Assembly: GCA_026413185.1 (NCBI GenBank)
Contig: CM048650.1
Location: 22,096,501-22,160,500, forward strand
Origin: Pueraria montana var. lobata
Taxonomy: Eukaryota > Streptophyta > Magnoliopsida > Fabales > Fabaceae
Direction: 5' to 3'
Length of the DNA stretch: 64,000 nt
Part shown: piece by piece, positions 34,161 through 46,924 of the stretch
How the letters are laid out: every line of letters starts with the position of its first letter
Position numbering within the stretch: the first letter of the stretch is position 1
Position numbers and translations under genes: made by a program
The notes under the pieces: model-generated
The model's input: the letters and a program-made list of their open reading frames with translations, nothing else
Databases searched by the model: none
What the model was told of the DNA's origin: nothing

Positions 34161-34904
34161 AACTGCACATTGATGCCTTAAACTCAATATCACTGATTAA
34201 GTTAAATCAAGCTCGCACCAATTAATTCACTCACTCAATAATTTCAAGTAACATCATTATCTCACTAACTTTTATTTTCTCCGCCTACCATGGTACCACA
34301 TACATTTATAAACTTTTCTTTGAAGTTTTGATAAGCAATAAGCCTTTTTTAAGGTTTTAGTAAGTGTTGGACAAACCAACTAATCTAATAGAAAAATGTT
34401 GAACTTGTGAATCGATTTAGTATTTGGTTCAAATAAACAACAAATTCAGTTTTGAAAAATCTAGTCAAAGAATTAGAAAATCAACAAAAATTGATAAAAA
34501 AAAAATAGTAAAAATTGATTAAAAGATGATTTACAATGGTCAATAAAAACTTCTTAATACATTTTGTTTTGATTCCATATGCAAACTTGTTATTGTTAAA
34601 TGTTATTGAATATTTTGTGTATTGTTAAAATTTAGACCCAAATATTATTATATGTTTGATTTGAAATTGTGTATGTACTTTGAATATTAAAAGCCTATAT
34701 AATATTTTTTTTAGTTTTTATCGTAAAATAAAGATATTATCTTTTCTAATATTTTTCCGTGTATTATTTAAATATTAGTATTATTTTTTTATTAGACTAC
34801 ATTGAATTACTATTAAAAAAAATACTATCGTTAAATTATTGAACCTTGAATCAATATTTTGACCGATTCATTAACCAATCTATTTTTTTATGCATACCAC
34901 ATGC
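34161..34904. other. AT-rich spacer
   Basis: No coding signal and no clear element. Confidence 0.4.
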
Positions 34905-34995
34905 ATTATTTATGAAAAACAATCTTGTTCAAGTCAGATAGAGTCATCGTAAGTGACAAAATTCTTCCTTTAATACTTAACATAACTATATACTC
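34905..34995 (-). mobile_element. SINE-like 3' end, reverse
   Basis: On the - strand it reads gatgactctatctgacttgaacaagattgtttttcat, matching the tail shared by the other SINE-like copies. Confidence 0.45.
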
Positions 34996-35019
34996 AAAAC
35001 TTAAAATTGATTAACCAAT

Positions 35020-35405
35020 TTTCCAAGTGGCTTGATGGTATGATTCGTGAATATCAACTGATGGTCTCTTGTTAAGGCTATGTTTCTGTCAAGTGTGGTG
35101 GCGCATGGTTAATGTATATTTTGCTGTATACTATAGCATAATATAACTTAAAACGTGTTTACTTCGAGATGGGTTTATAATTGCTATTTGTACATAGAAC
35201 TAAGATGGGATGTTGGGTATCTACTTGTACCGAACTGTTCCTTATTATATATAAATACATATTTTCTTTGGTTGTTAAAAAAAAAAAAAACTGATGGTCT
35301 CTTGGTTCGAACTTGATACTTTGCTTAAGACTTAAACTTGATTAGATATCACTAGTTAAATTGAAATAATTTTGTATCAGTTAATTCACATACTCGATGG
35401 TAACC
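35020..35405 (+). mobile_element. SINE-like copy split by a retroposed insert
   Basis: agtggcttgatggtatg (35029-35045) fits a pol III A box, and ggttcgaacttg (35303-35314) fits a B box. They are brought into normal distance once the insert at 35072-35290 is removed. The 3' part runs to about 35405. Confidence 0.5.
35072..35290 (+). mobile_element. Poly(A)-tailed retroposed sequence (probable 5'-truncated LINE)
   Basis: The insert ends in a run of 13 A (up to 35290) and is bounded by the 15-bp direct repeat actgatggtctcttg at 35057-35071 and 35290-35304. Poly(A) plus a long duplication shows target-primed retroposition. The body has no long frame; the end (tatataaatacatattttctttggttgtt) resembles LINE 3' UTRs, but a processed-transcript fragment cannot be excluded. 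Confidence 0.8.
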
Positions 35406-37155
35406 TATCTAATTTTAAAAGTATTAGTTTATTTTGACATTTATTTGAGTTTTCTTAACTTCCATTATTTAAAGAAAAAAGAAAAAAATTCTTTAAAAGA
35501 AAAAAAAAAGAAAAAGAAACGTACCATAATGGGAATTTGTGCCTCATTAATTAAATCATTCAAACTACTATAGATATTAGTACAGTATTTCTGATGTTTA
35601 AATCATCTAAATTTACATATTTTTTAATAGGAAGTTGAATCTAAAGCATTTTTAAAAATACTTAAGTATGGTACGCTTCTAGATATTTTTTTATTAAAAA
35701 GAAAAAACCCTTTAAATATAAATTTTGAAATTTATAGTTGCACATGGTAAAACATCTGAAATAAAATTAGATAATAAATATGAAAATAAAACTATATTTG
35801 ATTGCAGATTTTTTATTTGAATCTCATGGCATCCCCAGATGCGAATCAGTTTAATACCTATTTACTTAATATTTTAAATCTCTTAAAATTAATTTTCATA
35901 ACATGAACTATCAATTTAATCAATATAATTTAATTCTAATAAGAGTGAATTAGCAATGAACAAACTTGATTTTGGGTTTCTGTCAAAAAAAAAAAAACTT
36001 GATTTTCGGTTGAGATAATAAATGTTCCAAAATACTCCTACAAGTAATACCATAAAATTAATTGAACAACTTTGACCCAATATTTGTTCAACAATATTTA
36101 AAATTAGTACTATAAAATTAACTAAACAAGTTTGACTCGTGATTTGTTTAACAATATACTATTATTTTAGCATTTTAATACATGAGATAAATTTTTTTTA
36201 TATAATTAATATTAATAATAAATAAATATTATTAAATATTATTATATTATAATTAAAATTTATAATTTATAATAAATAATAATTTTAAACATATAAAACA
36301 ATTAAATAATTAAAAAATCAAGTATACATATGAAAGTAAAAAAAAAAAATTGAAATGATTGAAAGAATTTTTTTTATTAATTGTAGAGGTAATATTACAT
36401 GACCCTGCAACTAACAAGTTATATAAAATAAAATAAAAGTAATGAGAATTTGTAATTAGGAGAGTGAAAAAAAAAATGAAAGTCTCATTCTTTAAGTTAT
36501 ATATTATAATCTATAGTGTAAGAATAAATTATTACAATTATTTCAAAAGTAATAATTAGTTATTAGTTATACTTTATACTGCAAATTAAAAATCATTAAT
36601 TTTTTTTACCAATTTAACCCGAAAATGCGTGTATATAAGATTTTATTTCCATGTATATACCGCACAAATTTTGACCTGATTTCGAGTATTTCCAATCAGA
36701 AAATCTGCACCGCTGGATGAGTTGACTCGGTATGCAAAATTGACGGAGCATAATCGCTGTGTGGATCCAAAAGACGTGGCCTACCATTTTGAATTCAAAA
36801 TCAAATGTAACGTTACGATTCCGTAGCTGAGCTTTGGAGCCCAAAGCTAACCCCCACTCGCTGTTATCCGAACCAAAGCAAAAACCCCATTTCTAAACTC
36901 CAGAAAACAACTACTCCACTACTCTCTCTCACTTTTCTGGGTTTCTTTTTGAGTCCTTTGCAGAAGACCCTCATACAAAAAGATCATTTTTTGGGGATTC
37001 TCTTCTCTGGTTCTTCAAGTGGGGTGTGTGCTTTGGTTTCTTGAACAAAAATGCCCACTTGGGTTATGCCTTGTTTTGTGTGATCATTTTGGTTTTCACT
37101 CTCATTTTTTACAACACTGCAGGAACCAGGTTTTTGGGTTTCTTTTTTATTAATC
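35406..37155. other. AT-rich spacer and upstream region of the kinesin gene
   Basis: 35406-36600 is very AT-rich with no element I can delimit. From about 36640 base composition rises; 36850-37155 (gctaacccccactcgctg, ctactctctctcactttt) is a plausible promoter and pyrimidine-rich leader of the + strand kinesin. No exact transcription start can be given. Confidence 0.4.
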
Positions 37156-40100
37156 ATGGAGGATGGTTCAAGAAACAGGACTCGTGATTTCAAAATGGCT
37201 TCAAGAAAAGCTGAAGAAGCGGGTCAGTTTGTGTTTTCCTTGATCATTTCCTATCAGGGTTCACTTTTGTGTTTGTTTATTTGTTCCAAAATGTGTGCTT
37301 GTTTTGCTTAATGATGATGATGGTTAATCATGAAGAAAAGGTTCCTTCTTTTCTTTTTTTTAAAAAAAAAAAATCTCCATTTCCATGTTCCTGTTCTATT
37401 GATTTGTCTGATAGAATGTTACAATAACTTGTGCAGCTTGGAGACGCTATGAGGCAACTCAGTGGCTTGAAAGCCAAGTGGGTCCTCTTGGTATATCAAA
37501 CCAGCCTACAGAGAGAGAACTCATTTCTTGCTTGAGGAATGGTCTGATTCTTTGCAATGCCATTAACAAGATTCATCCTGGAGCAGTGCCTAAGGTACTA
37601 CATTACAATCCTATATATGATTCTTGTTTACTTGTTATTATATATTGAATTGACTGATCGATTAATGGCAGGTTCAAATTGGGAAGTTTGAGTTTGGCAT
37701 TTTAATTTTCTCTTTTTCTCGCCACAAATGCTTATACCACTTTTTGATGATGTTTTTTTTAAGGTTGTGGTTGTGGATAATCAAGTGGCTTCACAATCAC
37801 TTACATGGGATTCACAGCCTTTGCCCGCCTATCAGTATTTCGAAAATGTACGCAACTTTCTGGTTGCAATGGAAGAATTAAAGCTTCCGGCTTTTGAAGC
37901 TTCTGATCTTGAAAGGGTATGTTATTTATAGCCACCTCCACATCTTCCACATGCAGTTCTAAATGCATCGCCCATGGTGCTTGTTTATATGTGTGTGCAA
38001 TTGGTGTAATCTAAAAGAGAAATAAAAGAAGTGTTTGCATCAGTAAATTTGTGTAATGCTCAAGTGTTGATTATAGATGAGTATGTGTGAACAAATATGT
38101 TGGTTATTTATTTTCAGGAAACACTAGAGATGGGATCCGCAGGAAAAGTGGTTGATTGCATTTTGGCACTTAAATCGTTTCAAGAGTTGAAGCAGATGAA
38201 CAATCAGAATGGATACAACAAACACATAAAATCTCCTTTGCCTATGAGAATGCATTCAAGAGCAGCTTCATTCTCCTCTGATGCTTGTAGGCACTTGGAT
38301 TTGCCTGGCACATTAGAAAAAATGCCTCCTGTTGAGAATAATTTTCCAAAAAGAGAAGGTTTAATCCCTTAATCCTGTTAATATATTTGTATTATCTGGT
38401 TTGTATCTGTGAGCTAATGGCTAGCTGCACAGGATAATAATGTAAACTACCAGATTTTGCCAGTTGACATCACTTATGAGGAAAAGAAGTTTGGAATGAT
38501 GGCTCTTAATATATATATATATATTAGAAAAGAAAGAAAATGTTATTCTACCTGATGACAAAAAGAACATATATTTTGTTTTGATTGCATGTGATCAGTC
38601 AATTGTTATTAGTTTATCCATTTAGACTTTGATAAAATGTCCTTGTATTCTCATGTGCACTTGGATAATTGTATTTTTCTTGCTACTACCTTTATTGGAT
38701 GCAGCAGAAATTGTGGAATTACTTGCCAAGCAACTAGTTGACCGTATGTTTGATGCCAAAGAAAATATCGATGGAAACATCATTGCTTCTCTCTGTAAAG
38801 AACACCTAGCAGCGGTAAGTTGTAATCATATAAACAAAGAAGTTTAATTAAAATTAGGATCCTGCTAACAGATGCCTAAACAACACTTGTTAAGGAATCG
38901 AAAAATGAATTTTTTTTAATGGAAGTATATCATATCATTTAATACATTAAAATTTTTAAAGGGTTTTACTCTTTCATTTAATAATTTCTATTTTTGAATC
39001 CTTAGCCGGTGCACTAGATGACATTTGCCTTAAAATTAACGTGTTTAAATATGAAATATATTGATTGGTCGTTAAGCGTTTTATCTCCCACCTATTTTTT
39101 GTCTTTACTGCAGGATCCAATAAAGGTATTTAATCAGATAATAGCATGTTGTAATGGGGAACAGCCACCTACAAGGTTCCATGAGGTTAGTTTGAGTAGA
39201 TCAAATTTATGCTGATTCTTAATGAGTCATATTGTTGTCCAACCTTCTTGCTGCAAATTATGGTGGGATTAAGATAAATAATTGCAAGCAATCATACTTG
39301 CTTTTTTAAGCCCAAGAGCAAAAGCCAATATTGTGGTCAGAATGAATTTATCCCAACTCAAAAAACTTACCACCTGTAGCTGCCATTGTTATAGCCAACC
39401 TGACAGTTATGTGAAAGGATGACTGAAATATGCTTTTATACTAACACAGGGTTATTGGCTTATTGTATTGCTAGCCTTGCTTATTCTATTATGATGAATT
39501 TGAAGATTTTAAAAAAGACGATTTCTTGTAGTATTGTCAATATTTTCTTTCTTTGCCTAACCTTTTGCTATGATATTCAACAAAAAGTCTTCTTGATTTA
39601 ACACAGTTGCCATTGCTTCTAAAGGATTCTATAAAAGAAAAGGGTAGCTTACCACCTCTTTCCACTTCAACACCTACACAATCAGATGCTTTATCTGCTC
39701 CTGACAGTTCTAAGGTACCTTTGTTTTTCTGTAATGTTATTTTGTACTAGAATAGAGAATTTCAGTAGCAATGAATAATTTTGTTCAAAAAAAGGAATTA
39801 AATTGGTTATCATAGTTTGACATGTTAATTTGCTTTCCCTAATATTTCCCCATCTGAAAATTGTTTTTTTTTACCACATTTAGATCATTAATATTGTTAC
39901 GAACTTAATATTATTTATCTCAAATTTGGATTTTAACTTTCCCAATGTACATTTCATACAGCGTTGCCAAGCTTGCCCCGGAAAGTGCAAGTGCAATCAG
40001 GTGCATCTTTTAGACATGCAAGAAAAGGAACTTCTGGTAGGTATTTGTGCACCTTGTATGCACTTAACCAATGCATTAAAATTGTTTTAATTAGAAGTTA

Positions 40101-43100
40101 GAGCTATGTTCAGTTGAGAGGGGAAAACAGTTTAACAAACAGCAGAAAAGGTTATCACAAAAATACTGTGTGTACTAAACTACTTTATATTGTCATTTTA
40201 AATATCTTACTGATAATTCAATTTCTTTCTATTGTATACATGTTGGTTATGTTCAATCGTAATTTACATTATGGAGTTCTTCACATTCAGCACAAACAAT
40301 ATGCAATGAACAAGAGTGATATTTGATGAATAAATTCATTGCCCTGATGATTAAGGAAATATGAAGAGAATTGTCCTTTTGATGCCAGGTCATAGAAATC
40401 TGGTTATTTCTGATATTCTGTTCCAAGTAGAACCTAGAGAGTAGTATTGAGATAATTCTGTTACCAAAGTATATATATCTTTGGCAAAATGAATAACACA
40501 GACGCAGCCAGCAACAGAGGCCTACTGCATTTATAATGTTTGTAAAATCATGTTTTTATTTTCAGGATCTCAAGGCTTTGAAGTTGAAAATTAAGAAAGA
40601 GTTTGAAGAGATGCAGTCACAGTTTCAAGGATTTTTTAATGATATTGGTATGAATAATTAACTCTGCCAGTTTCTTGATTTTTAACACCATTGTTGGCAA
40701 AATAAGATAGAGTTGTTTTTCTTTACTTTGAGTGGTAGTATCTCATCACTTTTAAAGGGGATGCCATGTTGTTTAAGTTAATGAGACAGGCATTCAACCA
40801 CTGTATATCCCAATGATTAAATTTCATTTTTCTGTTATTGACCTTTTGGGATGTCTCTCTAGAAGATAAAAATTAACAAGATAATAATCACGTTAAAGAA
40901 ATGTATTGGTGTTTTAAAAGATGAATTTCTTTCGTCTTCCTGTTTCTATAAAACATTTCTATAAAACAATATTTGCCTCTGAAAACTCTGTTGATAGTCT
41001 GGTGTTGTGCTGCTTCATGAATTCAGGAAGTCAAATACAGGAGATGTCAACTAAAGCTCTTGGATATCAAAAAGTAGTAGAAGAGAATAGGAAACTCTAC
41101 AACATGGTCCAAGATTTGAAAGGTTGGTGTACTTTTAGTTTTGATCATCTTTAATTTAAAGGGTCATTTTCTTTTGTGTATTCTTGACCATAAGTTAATT
41201 TTGTCAACCTTTTCAAATTCAAAACTCAGGTAATATTCGAGTTTACTGCAGAATCAGGCCCTCATTCCGGGCTGAATCCAAGAATGTTGTTGATTTCATT
41301 GGGGAAGATGGTTCTCTATTCATTTTAGATCCAACAAAAGCACTAAAAGATGGAAGGAAACTTTTTCAGTTTAATCGGGTTTTCGGTCCAACAGCTGGCC
41401 AAGGTAGAGTTCAACAAGCTAATAGTACTGAATTTGTGCATCAATTTGATTACCTTTTTCTCCTTTACATCTCTTTGCTGAAATTTACTGTTTTGTACTC
41501 AGATGAGGTTTATAAGGATACTCAACCATTAATTCGATCCGTGATGGATGGATACAATGTTTGTATTTTTGCTTATGGTCAAACTGGTTCTGGGAAGACT
41601 CACACCATGGTAAGATACTTAATGTCATTCTGCTTCAGTTGCACCTTGGATGCTTTGTTTAAATTGATTTTAAAAGAAAAATCAAGATGAGAATTGCATT
41701 TCAGGTAGAAAATATACTATTATATTTGCAAACAGAAAGCCAGGATGTTTCCATCTAATATTCTATCTTGCTGCAGAGTGGTCCTTCTGGTGAAACATCT
41801 AAGGATATGGGAATCAATTATCTGGCTCTTAATGATCTGTTTCAAATGTCTAATGAAAGGAAGGACATCATAAACTATGACATTTATGTTCAAATGGTTG
41901 AGATTTACAATGAACAAGTTAGAGACCTACTTGCAGAGGACAAAACAGACAACAAATATCCTTTTCATATTCAATTATTCCATAGGGTCAGAAACCTTTT
42001 TACTCTATTCTAAAGAGATAAGGAAGAAAAGACTTTATTTCTACTCTGTTGATCTTACTATTTGCAAATCTTGTCTCCTTAACTAACCTCAAATTAGAAA
42101 TCCGGAGCTGCAATGATGACGGGTTGAGCCTTCCTGATGCCAGATTGCGTTCAGTGAAGTCTCCAACTGATGTTATGACCCTCATGAAACTTGGTGAGGT
42201 TAATCGTGCTGTCAGTTCGACTGCAATGAACAATAGGAGTAGTCGTTCCCACAGGTGAAATTTTGCTTTTCAGGAGTTCTGATAACTGCATTTTCTTATA
42301 TAAAGTTGTTGAGTTTATTTTAGGCACTGATAAGGCTGCTCAATGTGTCTCAGTGTACTTACTGTGCATGTTCATGGCAAAGATACATCTGGGAGCTCCA
42401 TTCGCAGTTGCCTGCACTTAGTAGACCTAGCTGGAAGTGAACGAGTAGACAAGTCCGAAGTTACAGGGGAAAGACTAAAGGAAGCACAATTTATTAACAA
42501 GTCTCTTTCCTGTTTGGGAGATGTGATCACAGCCCTGGCTCAGAAGAACTCTCACATCCCTTATAGGAACAGCAAACTCACACTTCTTTTGCAGGACTCA
42601 TTAGGTGCACACTAGTATTCTACCATTTTTATTCTCTCTTCCAGTTTCTTCTCTATTGTGGAATTCCATTTCTCATATTTGCAGGCTATGAGATTATGTC
42701 ATAGAAAAGCTTTGGAGACAGTATGTTGTTAATAAATGTGTTTTCTCTTGGAAATTTTTGCATTAGGTGGACATGCTAAAACATTGATGTTTGCTCACGT
42801 GAGTCCAGAAGCAGATTCGTTTGGTGAGACAGTGAGTACTCTAAAGTTTGCTCAGCGGGTTTCCACTGTGGAACTGGGGGCAGCCCATTTGAACAAAGAA
42901 AGCAGCGAGGTTATGCAACTTAAGGAACAGGTTAGAATGTCTACTTAATGCCACAAATTTTGTTTCTTCCATGCATGCTGACTTAACTTTTTTTAAGCCA
43001 TATGTAAGAATTGAAGTTTTGAGAGTCGGTGTGTTCTAAACTCAAATGGAGTTAAAGTGATTCAGTTTTCCTCTATTTTATATTTATATTTTATATGAAT

Positions 43101-44409
43101 ATTAGGTTGAGAACCTTAAGATTGCATTGGCAACCAAGGAAGCTCAGAGAGTAATGTTCCAAAGAATTAAAGAACCACACACTCCATTAGAGAAGCCAAC
43201 ACTGGTGTCTGAGAAAACTCCATTGCGCTCTCGAAGACTTAGCATTGAGAACTGCAGCGCTGTAAAGACTGACAAATCTGTGAATCGTGAGGATAGAAGT
43301 GGAGCCAAATCACCACCTTTGTTACCTCGTTCGAGAAGATTAAGTTTGGAAGGTTCAAAAACTATCAAGAAAGATAGTCTACTACCAAAAGTATCAGATG
43401 ATACAGTAAGCAAAGCTTTACAGTACGAGCCAGTGTCCCGGCAGAAATATCACCCAATGCAAGATCCAGAATCAGTGTCAAAACTAAACGGCCATTTCAG
43501 CAGTGGCAATTCCAGGTCAGAGTTACATGCCAAAACTCCTCGAAGTCCTACAAGCATTTCCTATCAAAAGAGATTGGTAAAAGTAAATGGTGGGATGCAA
43601 GTTCATCCTCTTAAACTGCCTCAAACACCTGAACCACCAGTGCTGGATGGAAATGATGCACATGGCACCAAGGTGATGGGTAGCACAAATGGAAAAGGAT
43701 CCCAGATAAGAAGATCCTTGAGAACAATTGGGAAACTGATAAATGGCCCTGATAAGAGGTGTGTGTTTTAACTTTTTAACTCTTAGGCCCTATTTGGATA
43801 AATTACTCCATAAGTACTTATAAAAGAAGAAAATAAAAGGTAAAACAATGAAGAAGTTATGTGCATAGGTTGATTTTAGTTTATAGGAGAAGCTCAATTC
43901 ATTTTATTCTTATTTTCTTCTCCTATAAGTACTATTAAGATGTTTATCCAAACAAGGCGTTAATAATCGTAGTGTTGTAAGCTTCATTTTGATGGTGGTG
44001 CAGTGTTTTACTAAATCTTCCACTGTGAAAAATATGCAGGAGCCAACAAAATATGGTTGAAGTCAAGTCACCCATCAAGGGCACTGGCCATACAAATAAT
44101 CGTGTAAAATCACCAATTTCAACTGTTGAGAAGGCTAAAAGGAGGCAATCTCTAACGGGGATTCAACCACCACTGCCAAACAACTCCCGTAGATCTTCAC
44201 TTGGAGGGAAGCCAGTAGTGGCATGTAAGTTAAACCTGTAGAACTGCCATTTCCCATTTCTCAAGTGATATGAAAGATAGATATCCATCATGCTGTTATT
44301 CAATATACTAAGTCCATAGTTTTGTGTCATATCTGAAGATGACAAGGACACAAATGCTAGAACTCCTCCTTCCCAATCAGACATCAAGACTGCAAAACGG
44401 TGGCTATAG
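37156..44409 (+). CDS. Kinesin-14 with N-terminal calponin-homology domain (KIN-14 family), 19 exons, 1035 aa
   Basis: Exons: 37156-37222, 37437-37594, 37764-37916, 38118-38358, 38705-38814, 39114-39185, 39607-39714, 39962-40036, 40566-40647, 41027-41122, 41230-41403, 41503-41609, 41777-41955, 42093-42254, 42354-42604, 42767-42930, 43106-43758, 44040-44224, 44339-44409. All joins keep frame. CH domain about 25-150 (actin binding); Cys cluster 305-314; coiled coil about 329-388; motor about 389-716 with minus-end neck GNIRVYCRIRP, P-loop GQTGSGKT (471-478), switch I NNRSSRSH (about 587-594), switch II DLAGSE (619-624). The tail has four basophilic sites (RSRRLS twice, RRQS, RRSS). Plant KCH kinesins move to minus ends and link microtubules to actin in nuclear positioning and division. 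Intron 13 has AT-AA ends with U12 signals. Reading through the donor after Ala1011-Ala1012 codons would end at 44239-44241 instead. Confidence 0.9.
41956..42092 (+). other. U12-type kinesin intron with AT-AA ends (intron 13)
   Basis: The intron starts ATATCCTTTT, the U12 5' splice consensus. It holds TCCTTAAC at 42076-42083, the U12 branch-site consensus, 10 nt from the 3' border. Only removal of 41956-42092 joins DNK to LEIRS, the sequence expected of the motor domain, in frame. No GT donor in the region gives a matching phase with an AG acceptor: the only nearby GT (41989-41990) is phase 0, while the AG at 42096-42097 needs phase 1. Ends are ambiguous by the shared CAAAT; AT-AA is the version with a consensus donor. 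Confidence 0.75.
43786..43959. mobile_element. Tourist-like MITE in kinesin intron 17
   Basis: Left GGCCCTATTTGGATAAAT and right ...GTTTATCCAAACAAGGC are inverted. TTA flanks both sides (43783-43785, 43960-43962), as for PIF/Harbinger insertions. Non-coding, 174 bp. Confidence 0.65.
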
Positions 44410-46924
44410 AACAGTGCCAGCGGTGCTTCGACTCGAAGCACGCCAACATTGCTGACTTAGTTTAGGACAAGCTCCACTTTAGTGGGAGAGTTTTGGTTTT
44501 TGGATCAAGTAACAGTGTACAAAGATGGCCACAAAGTATTTGTAGATACTCAGATTATTATGTTTCAATGAGGCGGCTATCTGTCTTTTCCAAAGGGGCA
44601 TTCTTGTAATTATAAAATCAAGATCATAAACACTCAAAATCAAATTAAAATTTTTCATGTTCATGCATGCAGCCTTAAGTTCACCCGTTATACTCAAGCA
44701 ACTTGCAAGTGGTGATAACTATCATCGACTCAAACAGTGTTGTCAATGCAAGAGATAATTAATTAAATTTATAGCATCATAGTTATTGAACCATGTATCA
44801 TGTATGGTGGGCAAGTTTTGTACGTAGTTTGGAGCCCAATTCCAGTTGCCCACATGCTCGAGTCTTGCACTAGAGGTCGTTCCCCATTCCTATGCGACCA
44901 AATCACATGATGGTTCGAAGTTGAGTCATTTTCCCTCGTGAACAGTGAATGTCTTAAGTAAAATAAAAAATGGACCATTAACAACCTAATTTTTGCAATG
45001 GTTTTATTTGTTACACACCCACCATCAGTCATCACTGTAATTCATTAAGTTAAACTGATAGATATTACAAAAAGCAAGGGAACTGTGGAACTGTTGTGTT
45101 TATTGAGTAAATTATTTTTCTTCTTTATACATTGTATCACTACATTAGCGTATAATAATTTATCTTGAAAATATATTAAAAAGCATTTATTGAAAAACAC
45201 TACAATTGTGTTTAAAATACTTAACTCTTACTTTGAGAAAATGAAGGTCAATAGTGTATTGTTCACAGTTTGTTTCAAAGCACCTGAGTAAACGACATAG
45301 TTAAGAAACTCGTTAATCCGGATAATGTTTTTGTTTTGATATTAATTATAGTACAAATTGTGTATTAATTTTATAACAATAGAATTAGGATATATGATAT
45401 GATATGAGAAATCTATGGTAGTGTAGTGTAGCGACAATACATGCAGCGTACCGTCCCTTCATAGTTTATAACCGTTAGTGGTCCCCACTGAATCTGCTTA
45501 ACATGTCACATGTCCGCAATGGAATTGCCATACTGAGATCCAATAATGCCTGCAACAGAAGAATCATCACATGCACACTACGCAAGTACGCAATCCTCGA
45601 GGATAACGTTGGCACCATACACAAGTGTCATACGGGTTCCAAAAATATAGTTGCTTCTTAGTAGTACAAAATACTAGTTCTGGTGCACTTCTATAACACA
45701 TGAATGGAATGGAAGCACCCTTCAACTTCGTATAATAATTAGATAGAAATTATTTCATATTCTCCTCATAAATGAATGTGTCAGATAATTAGTGAGAATT
45801 TTTAAAATTTCACTATATCGACCCCACGTTTTTTTTGTTGTTACATAGGCTCGACCACTTATTACTTAACGTACATGGGCAGGGTCAGATTTTAACTACA
45901 TATATCATGTAGGTTGGCAGCTTTGCACTGTTGTTAAGTGCTTTCTCGGATTCCTCTATGCCCTTTATTTTTTTTTTCAGGAAATAATGTAATAAGAATA
46001 AGTCACTCTAGATCTTCAATATTTTTGGTCACGGCCTAGTAACACATCTGAATCCGAAAAAAGGAACATGTAGGTCAAAGCGTCAATAGTATATTTAGGT
46101 CCGAAAGGAACATGCATATAGGCCTACCCAAGAAAACACCTTCAAGAACAGATTCTAAATAATGAAGCATCTTTAAGTTTGTTAAAAAAAATCTAAATAG
46201 ATGTACCTCACATTAATTGGTTGAATTTAGAACGAAAAGGAAAGTAAAAATTTGCTTAATTCAATCAATAGTGATACTAATCGGAGTTGGTCTTACGGAA
46301 AGAGCTAATCTTCCAATAATAGTGAACTAAAATTCAAATGTCTACTGAAAAGAGATATCCTAATGTTTGACAGTATTTTGAATATGATTGTCTGAAGTAA
46401 AAATTATTAAGTGATTTAAGACCATCACTTGTTCATGATTCTAACCAATATCTGTGTAACACATTCACATTTTATAATTTATAAGAAAGAATTAATAATA
46501 CTTAATTATGTGTTATACAAAGATTATTAAAGACTATAATAGTTCAGAACCACCTAATAATTTCTCTCGAAGGAAGAAATGTGGGAACCCAAAGAAAATT
46601 ACCACACTAGCAGTTTGGCAAACTGCATGAACAACTTTAACCTCTCAATAAAATTTGGAACCACTGACATTGGAGGATTGATTCTGAAGTGAACAATGAT
46701 TACACAAACTGTTTTTCACACCAAAAAATGAGGGAATCACAAATTTCATTACTTACACATCCTAGTATACATTTCTATATGCTTGCTATACTGCCTATAC
46801 ACAACATATCGCACTAAGAACTTTTCAGGTTGCTTTTATATGCATGAGAATGTTCTAAGATATTAAGAAAATTTTAATTTTTCACATTAATGAATATAGA
46901 GAACCAAATGAAACCCATTGAAAT
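44410..46924. other. Spacer between two convergent genes
   Basis: Contains the 3' UTR of the kinesin (first few hundred bases) and, near 46740-46924, that of the GT61 gene on the - strand. The middle shows no coding signal and no element with clear ends; 44780-44990 is richer in G+C but without a recognisable frame. Confidence 0.4.

Noticed and set aside
41956..42092. GT-AG alternative for kinesin intron 13 using GT at 41989
   Set aside because: It would give a phase mismatch with the available AG at 42097 and add a non-motor sequence; the U12 reading restores the expected protein.
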